DNA of 64,000 bases from Parasedimentitalea denitrificans (GTDB taxonomy: Bacteria; Pseudomonadota; Alphaproteobacteria; Rhodobacterales; Rhodobacteraceae), in NCBI RefSeq assembly GCF_011813015.1, contig NZ_QHLQ01000007.1, positions 62,001-126,000 on the forward strand, in the 5' to 3' direction. Of the stretch, positions 1-9,264 are shown piece by piece. The first letter of the stretch is position 1. Each line of letters opens with the position of its first letter. Both the position numbers and the translations under genes were made by a program. Below the pieces are notes generated by a model. That model was not told where the DNA came from. It did no database searches and worked only from the letters and a program-made list of their open reading frames with translations.

Positions 1-1676
1 TTCATCACTAAATCGACATTCTTGTTTGATGCACGCCGTGACAGCAAATTAATAACACTTCGCACCAACCGTTCGAGATCAAAGCCTGCCTCATCCAACT
101 CAACCTTTCCGGCCTCCAGCTTGGAAAAGTCCAGAATGTCATTGATGATCACCAACAGCGATTGGCCAGAATCTGAAATGGTCTGAACAAATAACTCTTG
201 TTCCTCGTCCAGTTCAGTTTCCATAAGCAGCGACGTCATTCCCAATACGCCGTTCATGGGCGTTCGGATTTCATGGCTCATAATTGCAAGGAATTCGGAC
301 TTGGCCTTGATCCCAGCCTCGGCCGCAACGGTGCGTTCCTTTACAGCCACCTCAAGCGCTTTTTCACGGATCATGGATTCACGGAAAACGCCCAGTGCTC
401 GTACCATCGCGCCAATTTCATCGCGGCGCTCTTGTCCTGTGATCGGATGCCCGGTTTCACCTTTTGCAAGGTGCGCCATGGATCGAGTAACCGACGTTAT
501 TGAATTGGCGATGCGCGAACCGATGAACCATGCCAAACTGGCCCCAAACATCAACGCTGCTATAACTGAAAGCGCGAGTGTTACTTTGGTGGCATAAACC
601 ATACGCTCGTTTTCCGAGCTGCGAACTTCCATCAGCTTGGCTTCTTCGGCAGTGAAGGCCGCCATGATCTCGCGAAACTGATCAAAAAACATCTTCCCAC
701 GGGCCTCGCCAACGAGAATTGCCATGTCGTCCATGGTCTTGGCCGTGCCAATTGTGCGACGCAGGTGCAATGCGGGTTCAACAATATTGGTGCGCCACTC
801 TGTATTGAGGCGCTGAATCTCTTTAACTCGGACAACCTGTGTTCGATTGCCTTGAACCTCCGCAGCAAGTTTATTCACAAGTCGCCGAAAAGCCATTTGC
901 CCCGCTTCATACGGTTCAAGGAACTCTGGATCGCCAGCGAGTAGGAAACCGCGCATACCGGTTTCCATGTCAACCGCCGCCGCGAGGGTGCCCTGTGCCA
1001 TCTCGACCACATGGTGGCTCTCCTCTGCCAGCTGAGCTACTTTTTCGGTAATCTCTGCGCTGGTTGTCCCTTGGTCCCCTTGGCGTGAAACCGCCTCAAT
1101 CCTCTGCTGCAGACGTGCCTCTTCTGCCTCTATGAAAACCCTAATTTGCAGGCGGAACGTATCAAAATAGAGCTTGCCTTCGCCCTTCCTGACCATCTTT
1201 GCCATTGTGTTCATTGTTGCAGCTGTATCGATTGCACGCCTCAGCCTGATTTGCTTTTCGGCAACCTCTGTTTGCCATTGCTTCAGAACATGCTCTGCCT
1301 CAAGCAACCTGACTACCTGATCCGGGGTGTCGCTGACCTGCTCTCTTAGCAGGGCCATGGATTCATAAACCTCATTAGAACCGTGTTCGTAGGGTTCCAA
1401 AAAGGTTTCCTTGCCCGCCAACAAATACCCGCGCATGCCGGTTTCCATATCCACAGCTGCAGAAATAATTGTCTGGGCATTTGCCATTGCCGCTTGCGTA
1501 TTCAGCACCCATCGGGCGGTATCTGACATGCGGTTCAGATTCAGGCTGGCGACAACACCTATCCCGATCGTAAGAATAAGGGGGGCCGCAGCGACCATCA
1601 GCACTTTGGTTTTGGTACTCAAATTCGACAGCGAAATCAGCTTTTTCAAGCCCAAAGGGTGTTTTCCGTCAGGCAT
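1..1676 (-). CDS. CHASE3-CHASE3-HAMP-HisKA sensor histidine kinase (3' end outside window)
   Basis: Membrane sensor kinase read from the reverse complement; the frame is open to the window edge, so the ATPase and any receiver domains lie outside. Visible part is about 558 residues: a membrane helix near residues 25-45, a CHASE3-like extracytoplasmic module with VDMETGMRG near residue 75, a second copy of the same module with VDMETGMRG near residue 230, a second membrane helix near 365-387, HAMP, then HisKA with [11 protein letters not shown] carrying the phospho-accepting His. The start at 1676 has AAGGA about ten bases upstream; an in-frame ATG at 1718 (adds MHCEATEAEKESAS) is possible. Stimulus is unknown. 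The HisKA type (HEIRTPMN, followed by [13 protein letters not shown]) is the one usual in hybrid kinases, but no receiver is visible here. Confidence 0.88.
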   Translation of the reverse strand, partial: MPDGKHPLGLKKLISLSNLSTKTKVLMVAAAPLILTIGIGVVASLNLNRMSDTARWVLNTQAAMANAQTIISAAVDMETGMRGYLLAGKETFLEPYEHGSNEVYESMALLREQVSDTPDQVVRLLEAEHVLKQWQTEVAEKQIRLRRAIDTAATMNTMAKMVRKGEGKLYFDTFRLQIRVFIEAEEARLQQRIEAVSRQGDQGTTSAEITEKVAQLAEESHHVVEMAQGTLAAAVDMETGMRGFLLAGDPEFLEPYEAGQMAFRRLVNKLAAEVQGNRTQVVRVKEIQRLNTEWRTNIVEPALHLRRTIGTAKTMDDMAILVGEARGKMFFDQFREIMAAFTAEEAKLMEVRSSENERMVYATKVTLALSVIAALMFGASLAWFIGSRIANSITSVTRSMAHLAKGETGHPITGQERRDEIGAMVRALGVFRESMIREKALEVAVKERTVAAEAGIKAKSEFLAIMSHEIRTPMNGVLGMTSLLMETELDEEQELFVQTISDSGQSLLVIINDILDFSKLEAGKVELDEAGFDLERLVRSVINLLSRRASNKNVDLVM

Positions 1677-2114
1677 TGATGCAGATTCCTTTTCGGCCTC
1701 GGTGGCTTCACAGTGCATTAGAAACACTAACTTTTTCACTTACAGCCCCAAAAGGCTTCGCGCGTTCCACTCGCATATCAAACCTACAAATCATATGCAT
1801 TTTCAAAACGATAATCAGTATGCATAATGCTTGCGTCAAATTTCAAACCCACATGCTCGATATATTTATTGAATTTTTTATCCCTACAGATCGCCAGTAG
1901 TTTCAGACTACAACTCATCAGATAAATAAGCACGGTTGACAGCCGGTCCCCATTCCAGCAACACACTCATACAGGGACTGAGCCCCTGCCGCTCGCGGGA
2001 TTATCCCACGGTGAAGTCTCAATCACACAAACCAAGCCGACTTCCGTTTTTGCGGCCAGTTGAAATGCGAGCACCAGCCTGAAATCCGCACCTAAAAACT
2101 GAACGAGGTTTTTG
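1677..2114. other. intergenic region between divergent genes
   Basis: About 440 bases separating the leftward kinase from the rightward MATE gene. It is AT-richer than its flanks around 1780-1900 and must hold both promoters. ATGCATT and TATGCAT occur near 1795 and 1820 but do not form a long palindrome. A GAGG ribosome site for the MATE gene is at 2105-2108. I see no convincing gene, RNA or terminator here. Confidence 0.4.
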
Positions 2115-3512
2115 ATGTCTAAGAAAATACCCTCCGCATCTGTTGCGGGGCCGGTTCCCGACGGTCCGCCGACCAACAATATCTATCTATCCGGGTCGAT
2201 CCTGCCGCTGTTTCTGAAAACCGCACTGCCAATTGTGTTGGTCATGACGGTGAACGGATTGTTCACAGTGGTCGATGCCTATTTCCTTGGGATTTACGTT
2301 GGCACGGATGCTGTCATATCAGTCACCCTGATGTTCCCGCTTTATATGATGCTAGTGGCGCTTTCGACCCTAGTATCCAATGGCTTTTCGTCCATCTACG
2401 CCCGTCGCATCGGGGCCGGTGATCATGCCGAGGCGCAGGTGATTTTTGGCAGCGCCTTGCAGCTGGCATTGCTGGTCTGTGCAGTGCTGATTGTTGGCTT
2501 TGCTGCAGTTGGATCACACCTGTCACTGTGGGTCGCAAACGGATCACAGATCCTTGCCGACCTAGGATGGGGTTATATGGCTATTTTGATCTTCTGTTCG
2601 CCGCTGGCCTTTGTACTGGCAATCAACATTGACGCCCTGCGCGCCGAGGGACAGCTGCCCGTGATGGCCGCTATTACCCTTATGGCAGCACTTTTAAACA
2701 TCCTGTTCGATTGGCTGTTTGTGGTGAAAATGCATTGGGGGGTGAATGGATCAGCCTATGGCACTGTCCTGTCGCAGATCTGCGGCTTGGCCGCGATTCT
2801 GGTATACCGATCCCGGTCCCGTACAGGCCAACGCTGGTCGATGACAAAGCTGGTACATCGTTACTGGCTTGAACTGCTTGCTCTTGGGGCGCCTTCCAGC
2901 TTGGGATATATCGGCTTGTCGCTGTCGGCTGGCATCACATTATACAGTCTACAGGTTTGGGCAGGTGATCAGTTTGAGCCGATCAGCGGCGCCTTTGGCA
3001 TCCTGACCCGATTGTTGACGTTCACGTTTCTACCCTTGCTGGGTCTTAGTTTTGCCTATCAGTCGATTGTCGGGAATAATTTCGGTGCAGGCCGCCTAGA
3101 CCGAACCCGGATTGCTAACAAACTAGCTGTTACAATTGCCTTCGGTTATTGCATCATTGTGCAGGCGGCATATCTGACTTCCGCCCCTTGGCTGGGAGGA
3201 GTGTTTGTCGATGATGCGCAGATCCGAGCCGAACTGGCACGGATCCTGCCTATCGCCACCTTCACGACGTTTCTGTTTGGCCCGTTGATGATGATCGCCA
3301 CTTACTTTCAGGCTATCGGAGACGCGGCGAGGGCTGCCGTCTTGGGGCTATCCCGAACCTATTGCTTCTCGATCCCACTGATCCTGGCGCTCCCCTATCT
3401 GATGGGAGAGCTAGGCATCTGGTATGCAGGAGTGATAGCCGAATGTCTGGTTCTGGTTCTTACCATCACGGTGTTGGCACGTTTACCTCGTGCTGAACCC
3501 TTAAAGGCTTAA
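2115..3512 (+). CDS. MATE family efflux transporter
   Basis: Polytopic inner-membrane protein of 465 residues, the usual MATE length, with about twelve hydrophobic segments in two halves (first half starts near LPLFLKTALPIVLVMTVNGLF, second half near LLALGAPSSLGYIGLSL). MATE proteins export drugs or metabolites by Na+ or H+ antiport; the substrate here cannot be told. ATG at 2115 is preferred over the adjacent TTG because GAGG lies six bases upstream. It stands alone, facing a convergent alpha/beta hydrolase. No partner regulator is next to it other than the divergent histidine kinase. Confidence 0.9.
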   Translation: MSKKIPSASVAGPVPDGPPTNNIYLSGSILPLFLKTALPIVLVMTVNGLFTVVDAYFLGIYVGTDAVISVTLMFPLYMMLVALSTLVSNGFSSIYARRIGAGDHAEAQVIFGSALQLALLVCAVLIVGFAAVGSHLSLWVANGSQILADLGWGYMAILIFCSPLAFVLAINIDALRAEGQLPVMAAITLMAALLNILFDWLFVVKMHWGVNGSAYGTVLSQICGLAAILVYRSRSRTGQRWSMTKLVHRYWLELLALGAPSSLGYIGLSLSAGITLYSLQVWAGDQFEPISGAFGILTRLLTFTFLPLLGLSFAYQSIVGNNFGAGRLDRTRIANKLAVTIAFGYCIIVQAAYLTSAPWLGGVFVDDAQIRAELARILPIATFTTFLFGPLMMIATYFQAIGDAARAAVLGLSRTYCFSIPLILALPYLMGELGIWYAGVIAECLVLVLTITVLARLPRAEPLKA

Positions 3513-3522
3513 ATTAGGACGT

Positions 3523-3545
3523 CAGGCTTCAGTATTTGAGGCCTG
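3523..3545 (+). terminator. possible hairpin terminator after the MATE gene
   Basis: CAGGCTTCA (3523-3531) and TGAGGCCTG (3537-3545) can pair with one G-T wobble around a five-base loop, between two convergent genes. There is no U-tract, so this is a weak call. Confidence 0.3.
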
Positions 3546-3571
3546 GCAAATCTCATCGGTTCACCAACTCG

Positions 3572-4357
3572 CTATCCATCCACACAGTACTTAGCGAGCG
3601 TAGAATAGTGTTCCCCATCTTTGATCTTGTGCAGCTCACACTCACCAGGAATGGCATCGATCAGGGCTTCTGACATTTCCATCGGCGCCCAGCTGTCTTT
3701 GGTACCGTGCCACAGATCGACCGGGCATTTGATCTGTTCAAGTACCCCGGACCAGTCGCGCACATAGGCCTTGACGATCCGGCGATAGTCCCAGGGGTAG
3801 CGGCGATAACTGTTGTCCAGCGACTGTTTCATCGCCTGACGGAAAGAGGCTTCTTTCAGCAGTTCTTTTTCCTGCCAGCCGCTTTTGGCAAACAGGGACT
3901 TTATCAGAAAGCCGGGGAACATCCACAGGATCAGCCCTTGCAACATCGTCGCGCCCGCAAAGACCAAGGGCAGTTTTTCTGCCATTTTAAACACCGGGGC
4001 ACCCGCCATTTGCGGTAGGAACTCCCCCATCTGCAACGGGGCTGCTGGAGATATCAGGCTCAACCTCTTTACCCGTTCAGGTCTGTTCGCTGCGATATGA
4101 CAGGCCACCATAGCGCCGATGGAGAATCCGATAACGTAAACCGGCGCATCATTGTCCGGCACCATCTCGTCAAACTGGGCAGTCACGGTCTTCCCAAGCT
4201 CGCTCCCCACTTTTGTGGCTTCGAACAAATTCGGGGTTAGTAGCTTGGCCCCATTTGGCAATCCGTCGACAACCAGTTCAGCATCGGCTGGGCTGCCCGG
4301 AACCCCATGGCAAAAATAGTATATAGGCGCAGATGGCTCCCTGGTGATTGGGCGCAT
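3572..4357 (-). CDS. alpha/beta hydrolase
   Basis: A 261-residue soluble alpha/beta hydrolase fold protein. Visible family marks are the oxyanion region FCHGVPGSP near residue 16, the nucleophile elbow GFSIGA near residue 98 (Ser nucleophile in G-x-S-x-G), and a late Asp/His pair in LWHGTKDSWAP and DGEHY, which give a Ser-Asp-His triad. It most resembles small-molecule esterases or lactonases; the substrate is not readable from sequence. Between the nucleophile and the triad Asp lies a helical cap of about 100 residues. Single gene transcribed leftward, with no obvious operon partner. Confidence 0.8.
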   Translation of the reverse strand: MRPITREPSAPIYYFCHGVPGSPADAELVVDGLPNGAKLLTPNLFEATKVGSELGKTVTAQFDEMVPDNDAPVYVIGFSIGAMVACHIAANRPERVKRLSLISPAAPLQMGEFLPQMAGAPVFKMAEKLPLVFAGATMLQGLILWMFPGFLIKSLFAKSGWQEKELLKEASFRQAMKQSLDNSYRRYPWDYRRIVKAYVRDWSGVLEQIKCPVDLWHGTKDSWAPMEMSEALIDAIPGECELHKIKDGEHYSTLAKYCVDG

Positions 4358-4491
4358 GGTGAATTCCTCAGCTGTATGATGCTTATAGCCTTGCTAAAAT
4401 TTTGCTCAAACCGCAAGCCATTGTCTTACTGCTTTTTCCTTACGTTCCCTCCCATGGGGTTTCAGGGTCTCCAGCTAGAAGCTTAATCAGG

Positions 4492-4531
4492 GCATCTGGC
4501 AGCCCAAGCTAATTCTTGAGCTCCCAGATGC
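4492..4531 (-). terminator. inverted repeat downstream of the HlyD adaptor gene
   Basis: GCATCTGG (4492-4499) and CCAGATGC (4524-4531) are perfect complements 27 bases past the adaptor stop codon. The loop is long (24 bases) and no U-run follows, so a terminator role is only suggested by position. Confidence 0.3.
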
Positions 4532-4558
4532 GTTTATCACCAATCGCGCAGGTCTGCG

Positions 4559-5794
4559 TCAGTGCCCCGAGAAGACCAGCGTCTGAACTGGCAGCATCAA
4601 CATCTGAATCCGTAATAACAGCGCATGAACGATACCCACCGTATCAACCATATGCAGGAACAACCATTTACCGGTGCTCAGCTTCGGATCATCCAGCATG
4701 TCATGGTTATTGGTATAGGCATTGGCCAAGCATTTGCTGCCCGGCGGAATGTCATCAGCCTGCCCATCGTAAAGTGGCTCCAGAAACACGGTTAGCGTCC
4801 CCGGTCGGGCTGTGTCTTGCACATCGCGCAGGGAATCCGACGGTCGCATCTGACCGGCAGAAATGACATCCTGAACACCAATCACAACCATCGGAATAAT
4901 GGTAAAGGGTTTCGACAAACAGCCCATCTCTGCATACATACCCGGCTTAATCACGTTTGCCGTCAACTGACCAAATCCGGCAGCAAAGCGTTCACGCTCA
5001 ACAAATTCGGTTGGGACCAGAATACCAGCCGGACGCAGAATTGGATTGATGTAATCACCCTCTTGCAATTCAAACTGTTCAACCCGTCCCGGTACACTGG
5101 CACGAACTACGGTCTTGGCTAATTCGGCCTCGGCTTGTTTCAGGGCGGCCTCAGCACTTGCCATCTGAGCAGGGATCAGAACCGAGATATTCTCTTGAAC
5201 CGACGCCTTGTTTGCTTCGGCAGCATCCAGTTCCGCCTCGCGTTTGTTGACCAAATTTTCCAACCGGTCGATCTCGGTCTGGCGCACGGCGCTAGAACCG
5301 CGTTCTTTCAGTTCCAGATTTCGGGCGAGATCATCCTTGGCCTGCTGCAGGGCGGCCTGGACCTGGGCAATACCGGCGTCCGCTGAGGCCAAATCGGTTG
5401 AGGCGACAGAAAGAGCGGCGACTGTTTCGTTTACCCTCGCCTCGGCGGTTCCAACGGCGGCAACCTGGCTGGCATCATCAAGACGGAAAATCACATCACC
5501 AGCCTCAACCAACTCATTGTTATCTGCCATTACTTCGACAACCCGACCGCTGGTTTCCGGCAGGATGGTCACGGTGCGAAAGAACGACCCCACATTGGTT
5601 GTGGCCGGATGGTAGTAAAAGATCGTTGTGATCAACGAGATGGTCAGGATGGCACAGGCGGTGATCCCCCAGCGCAATTCATACCAGACCGAAAACAGGT
5701 TTATCTCTTCGCCGATCCTTTTGCCCTGCGCGTAGCGGCGAAATAGGAAATCAGGCAGGACCGTCAGCATGGAACAGAAAAGGAGCTCAAGCAT
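4559..5794 (-). CDS. HlyD-type membrane fusion (periplasmic adaptor) protein
   Basis: A 411-residue inner-membrane-anchored adaptor. After an N-terminal membrane helix (around residues 46-65, WGITACAILTISLITTIF) come a lipoyl/barrel-sandwich half (VTILPETSGRVVEVMA, DVIFRLD), a long Ala/Glu/Lys-rich coiled-coil hairpin (about residues 115-225) and the second sandwich half (KTVVRASVPGRVEQF). Such adaptors link an inner-membrane pump to an outer-membrane channel or act with small membrane partners. The ATG at 5794 overlaps the stop of the upstream gene and follows AAGGGAGAG, so translation is probably coupled. No ABC, RND or MFS pump gene is adjacent, which recalls the pump-less pairs YiaV/YiaW and YibH/YibI of enterobacteria; that comparison is by layout, not by alignment. 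Confidence 0.82.
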   Translation of the reverse strand: MLELLFCSMLTVLPDFLFRRYAQGKRIGEEINLFSVWYELRWGITACAILTISLITTIFYYHPATTNVGSFFRTVTILPETSGRVVEVMADNNELVEAGDVIFRLDDASQVAAVGTAEARVNETVAALSVASTDLASADAGIAQVQAALQQAKDDLARNLELKERGSSAVRQTEIDRLENLVNKREAELDAAEANKASVQENISVLIPAQMASAEAALKQAEAELAKTVVRASVPGRVEQFELQEGDYINPILRPAGILVPTEFVERERFAAGFGQLTANVIKPGMYAEMGCLSKPFTIIPMVVIGVQDVISAGQMRPSDSLRDVQDTARPGTLTVFLEPLYDGQADDIPPGSKCLANAYTNNHDMLDDPKLSTGKWLFLHMVDTVGIVHALLLRIQMLMLPVQTLVFSGH

Positions 5795-6239
5795 CTGTCT
5801 CTCCCTTTGTCTGCTGTTGTGCAACGTCTGATGTCGCGGCTGACCTAGGTTTATCAAGGCCAGCATTGCCCGATGCCAATTGCTCGCGTCGGTTCAACGA
5901 GTCCAGCGAGCGGGCAATAGATTGCAGCGGGGTCAGGAAATCCGGCATCCGGAACGCTGCAACAAGCAAAGCAATCACCCAGAACATGTTGTTATGAGTG
6001 AACAGCGCCAACAGGGCTAGAATGCCGATGACCTGCATTTGGGTGTGATTATCTTCATGCGCCATATGTTCGGGGATGGCGTGTAGTTTGAAATAAAATG
6101 CCCCGATCAAGAGCACCAGCAAGATGGTAAACACCACCATCCCAGTAAACAGCGGATCGCTGCCATCAGCGCCGGGTAAAAACCCGGGGATATGCCCGGT
6201 CGCCATGGCGTGTGTGGTGGCGGTAACGTCTAAAGACAC
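5787..6239 (-). CDS. small two-helix inner-membrane protein paired with the HlyD adaptor
   Basis: A 150-residue protein with two strongly hydrophobic segments (around residues 33-55, MVVFTILLVLLIGAFYF, and 70-95, IGILALLALF and MFWVIALLVAAF) and a polar, probably cytoplasmic tail with an Arg-rich helix. It starts at GTG 6237-6239 behind a strong GGAGGAA. Its stop (TGA) lies inside the start of the adaptor gene, an eight-base overlap. I do not recognise a named family. Given the overlap, it most likely forms a complex with the adaptor or is its inner-membrane partner. Confidence 0.75.
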   Translation of the reverse strand: MSLDVTATTHAMATGHIPGFLPGADGSDPLFTGMVVFTILLVLLIGAFYFKLHAIPEHMAHEDNHTQMQVIGILALLALFTHNNMFWVIALLVAAFRMPDFLTPLQSIARSLDSLNRREQLASGNAGLDKPRSAATSDVAQQQTKGETDA

Positions 6240-6442
6240 AGCACTTCCTCCAAAAAAATCTAACTAGTTATTGCTTTGCAGTACCTTGGCATTAGATGCG
6301 CCGAAAAACAAAGGTGAATTTGCCACTATTCAGATTGTTCGATTTTAGCTTTCTCACTTCAAGTTGCCGTGCAATTGTCCATCAAAGCCCGAACATCAGA
6401 AATGCTACAGCGGCTGACAGGTGGATCAACAGGACCAATTGA

Positions 6443-7519
6443 ATGACAGACTTTATCGTTATCGGTGGCGGCATTGCTGGAATTAGTGCGGCGGCCCGGC
6501 TTTCAGACCACGGATCCGTCACCGTTTTAGACATGGAAGAGGCACTTGGCTTTCACGCCTCTGGCCGCTCGGCTGCCTTGTTTGAACAGGACTATGGCAA
6601 TACGTCTACCGTAGCCCTTAGTCGTGCCAGTGCCGATCATTTCCACAATGCCAATGGTGGTTATTTGACGCCACGCGGATTGCTAATGGTGGCACGCACC
6701 GATCAGATCGAGGTGTTTGAAAGCGACATCAAAGCCTTGGATCTACAAGAGATCAGTCTTGATGAGGCGGTCACTCGGGTGCCTATCCTGAACCTTGAAG
6801 CGACCGGTCGCGCTGCGTTTCACGATACGGCACAGGATATCGATACAGATCGGTTGATCCAAGATTATGCCAAAGTGGTGCGCGGCAATGGTGGTCAGGT
6901 AATCACGAAGGCCACGGTGACCAAGATCGACAAGACTGACCATGGCTGGCAAGTAACAGCAAGTGGCGAATCCTACGAATGCAGGCAACTGGTCAACGCA
7001 GCCGGTGCTTGGGTGGATCAGATAGCGGAAATGGCTGGGGTCACCCCAATCGGTATTCAGCCCTTACGCCGTTCCATGGCCCGCCTGCCCGCACCCGGCG
7101 GCCATGATGTCAGCACTTGGCCGATGCTAATCGGTGCAGGCGAATGCTGGTATGCAAAGCCCGATGCTGGCAAATTGATCGTCTCACCCGCCGATGCCGA
7201 GCTGACAACGCCACATGATGCCTATGCCGATGACATGGTACTGGCCGAAGGTCTGGCGCGCTACGAAGAGATGGTCACCGAACCGGTGACACGGGTAGAG
7301 AGCAACTGGGCTGGGCTGCGCAGCTTTGCCCCGGACAAGGCACTGGTGCTGGGTCCCGACCCCGACCAGCCCACCTTCATCTGGAGCGCAGCCCAAGCCG
7401 GATATGGCTTTCAGACCGCCCCCGCCGCATCACGCCTTGTAGCTGATTTAGTCGGAGGGTGCGCATCCGAGCTGGAGCCAGAAATCATCGCTCAATTGTC
7501 GCCCGGACGGTTTCGCTGA
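6443..7519 (+). CDS. DAO-family FAD-dependent oxidoreductase
   Basis: A 358-residue flavoprotein of the D-amino-acid oxidase/glycine oxidase fold. The N-terminus has the dinucleotide-binding VIGGGIAGISAAARLS (residues 5-20), then the acidic end of strand 2 (VLDMEE) and ASGRSAALF; the late flavin-contacting segment is AAQAGYGFQTAPAASRLVADLV. Substrates of the family are small amines, amino or hydroxy acids; which one cannot be told. Its stop codon overlaps the start of the next gene by one base (TGATG), so the two are a coupled operon. Confidence 0.85.
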   Translation: MTDFIVIGGGIAGISAAARLSDHGSVTVLDMEEALGFHASGRSAALFEQDYGNTSTVALSRASADHFHNANGGYLTPRGLLMVARTDQIEVFESDIKALDLQEISLDEAVTRVPILNLEATGRAAFHDTAQDIDTDRLIQDYAKVVRGNGGQVITKATVTKIDKTDHGWQVTASGESYECRQLVNAAGAWVDQIAEMAGVTPIGIQPLRRSMARLPAPGGHDVSTWPMLIGAGECWYAKPDAGKLIVSPADAELTTPHDAYADDMVLAEGLARYEEMVTEPVTRVESNWAGLRSFAPDKALVLGPDPDQPTFIWSAAQAGYGFQTAPAASRLVADLVGGCASELEPEIIAQLSPGRFR

Positions 7520-8178
7520 TGCCCATTCGCTCGGTCCCCGGTACAGCCTCGGTCGCTAGCCCTAAGGGCGGCAAACTGTTTGCTCCTTCGGCTGCCACCA
7601 ACATGGCCCCACTGTGCGATTTGTTGGAACAAGTAGCCCCAACGCAAGGCTACGCATTAGAGATTGCCAGCGGCACAGGCCAACACGTGGTGGGCTATGC
7701 CGCCCGCCAGCCCGGCCTGATCTGGCAACCTACCGAAGTGGCCCCCGAGCGGAGGGCCAGTATTGATGCCTACGCCCACGAGGCAGGGCTGGGCAACATC
7801 CTGACGGCCCGCGAACTGGACGCGACATCGCCCGGTTGGGGGAGCCAGCTGGACAGACAACAAGACCTGATCATGCTCAGCAATCTTTTGCATTTGATAA
7901 GCGAAGATGAGGCCCGCATCCTTATTTCCGAGGCCGCAACTGCATTGGCCCTAAATGGCCAACTGGTGATCTACGGACCCTTCATGCGCGACGGCAAACT
8001 GACCAGTGCAGGCGACACCGCCTTCCACGCCAGCCTAGCCGCCAACGACCCCGAGACCGGGTATAAGGATGACGTCGAGACCATAAGCTGGTTGCAAAGC
8101 GCCGGATTGGATTTGGTCAAATCTGTCGAAATGCCAGCCAACAATCTGGCTCTTGTTTCAAAAAAGGCGTCTACCTGA
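7519..8178 (+). CDS. DUF938 family, SAM-methyltransferase-like protein
   Basis: A 219-residue protein, the normal size for DUF938. It has the signature FAPSAATNMAPLCDLL at the N-terminus and a class I methyltransferase glycine motif ALEIASGTGQHVVGYA near residue 49, with LIMLSNLLHLISEDEA as the motif around strand 4/5. No DUF938 member has a firm reaction that I can cite. ATG at 7519 is chosen because it overlaps the previous stop as TGATG and gives the family length; the longer frame from 7459 would sit inside the oxidoreductase gene. Confidence 0.82.
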   Translation: MPIRSVPGTASVASPKGGKLFAPSAATNMAPLCDLLEQVAPTQGYALEIASGTGQHVVGYAARQPGLIWQPTEVAPERRASIDAYAHEAGLGNILTARELDATSPGWGSQLDRQQDLIMLSNLLHLISEDEARILISEAATALALNGQLVIYGPFMRDGKLTSAGDTAFHASLAANDPETGYKDDVETISWLQSAGLDLVKSVEMPANNLALVSKKAST

Positions 8179-8207
8179 TCTGAATCAAAGAGGTCACGTA
8201 TCTTCAC

Positions 8208-8239
8208 CTATACGCATTCATTAAACAGAATACGTATAG
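8208..8239. promoter_or_regulatory. inverted repeat in the promoter of the AhpD-like gene
   Basis: CTATACG at 8208-8214 and CGTATAG at 8233-8239 are perfect inverted arms separated by 18 bases, ending 12 bases before the ATG at 8252. Position and spacing fit a repressor operator or a short 5' hairpin that could mask the ribosome site. Confidence 0.45.
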
Positions 8240-8251
8240 TAAGGAACGACC

Positions 8252-8587
8252 ATGAGCTGGCAAGATAAATTGAAAGACACCCGCACAGGATTGCGTAACC
8301 TGAATGGTGCCATCCCTGAGGTGACACAGGCCTTTGGCGGGCTGAGCAAAGCGGTCAAACAGGGCGGCGTTCTGGATTTTAAGACGAAAGAATTTGTGGC
8401 ACTGGGCATCGCCGTCACCGGACGTTGCGAAGACTGCATCGGCCTGCATATCGAGGCGCTGATCAAAGCCGATGCAACCCGCAGCGAAGTTGCCGATGTA
8501 TTGGCAATGGCGATCCAGATGGGAGGTGGCCCGTCCATGATGTACGCCGCCAAGGCCATGGCTTGCTATGATGAACTAACGAACTGA
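8252..8587 (+). CDS. carboxymuconolactone decarboxylase / AhpD-like protein
   Basis: A compact all-helical protein of 111 residues with the redox motif C59-E-D-C62 followed by His66 (CEDCIGLHIEAL), the AhpD-type catalytic core in which the cysteine pair and a proton-relay His reduce a peroxide or disulfide partner. The single-domain length matches small CMD family members that work as oligomers. Preceded by an inverted repeat (8208-8239) and followed by a terminator hairpin, so it is probably its own transcription unit. Confidence 0.85.
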   Translation: MSWQDKLKDTRTGLRNLNGAIPEVTQAFGGLSKAVKQGGVLDFKTKEFVALGIAVTGRCEDCIGLHIEALIKADATRSEVADVLAMAIQMGGGPSMMYAAKAMACYDELTN

Positions 8588-8608
8588 GGCTAAGGTCGTG
8601 TCTAGGTT

Positions 8609-8630
8609 ACGCCCTCCTAAACGGGGGCGT
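8609..8630. terminator. hairpin terminator between convergent genes
   Basis: ACGCCCTC (8609-8616) pairs with GGGGGCGT (8623-8630), eight pairs including one G-T, loop of six. It lies between the AhpD-like gene and the convergent pmtA gene and could serve both; a short U-rich stretch (gttctt) follows on the plus strand. Confidence 0.55.
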
Positions 8631-8634
8631 GTTC

Positions 8635-9261
8635 TTATGCAGCGAGAGACTTTTCCAGCACCAGAAATGTCATCATGCCCATCGGCGGCAGGGTTTTGCG
8701 TTCAACCAGTGATAGGGTTGGCTCGCCCAATACTTTGCTAACCTCAAAATCCGAATGCCATCCCAGTATGTTAGAAAACGGAGCCGACAACCGCTCAACT
8801 GCGGCTAAGAAACCTTTGTCGCGCGCAAAATGGTTGGTGATTACGATATGGCCACCGGGCTTACAAACCCGCGCCATTTCCGACACCACGCGCTCTGGCT
8901 CGGGCACGACGGAAACAATGTGCATGGCGGCAACGGTGTCAAAATGATCGTCAGGAAAATCCAAATTCCGCGCATCCATCTGTCGCAGACTTTTGACGTG
9001 GCTTAACTCTTTTTCACGGACTTTGTTGCGCGCCTTTTCCAACATGTGATCGCTGAAATCGATGCCGGTGACGTTCATTCTCGAATCGTATAACGGCAGG
9101 GCCATTCCGGTTCCAACGCCAACCTCCAGCACATTGCCTGCACTGCGTTCATTTACATAAGCAACTGAGTGACGGCGCCCTACATTGGTGATCGCACCAA
9201 ACGTCTTGTCATAGACCGGTGCCCACCTTGCATAGGAGGTTTTCACTGCATTGATTTCCAT
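8635..9261 (-). CDS. pmtA: phosphatidylethanolamine N-methyltransferase (PmtA, Rhodobacter type)
   Basis: A 208-residue class I SAM methyltransferase with the glycine loop VLEVGVGTGMALPLY (residues 44-58), the acidic residue after strand 2 in VTGIDFS, and MARVCKPGGHIVITNHF. The N-terminus SYARWAPVYDKTFG and overall length match the Rhodobacter sphaeroides PmtA group, which methylates phosphatidylethanolamine three times to give phosphatidylcholine. Context strongly supports this: it follows pssA by three bases and psd lies upstream, so the same transcript makes PS, PE and PC. Alternative: a UbiE-like methyltransferase of other function. Confidence 0.82.
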   Translation of the reverse strand: MEINAVKTSYARWAPVYDKTFGAITNVGRRHSVAYVNERSAGNVLEVGVGTGMALPLYDSRMNVTGIDFSDHMLEKARNKVREKELSHVKSLRQMDARNLDFPDDHFDTVAAMHIVSVVPEPERVVSEMARVCKPGGHIVITNHFARDKGFLAAVERLSAPFSNILGWHSDFEVSKVLGEPTLSLVERKTLPPMGMMTFLVLEKSLAA

Positions 9262-9264
9262 AGT

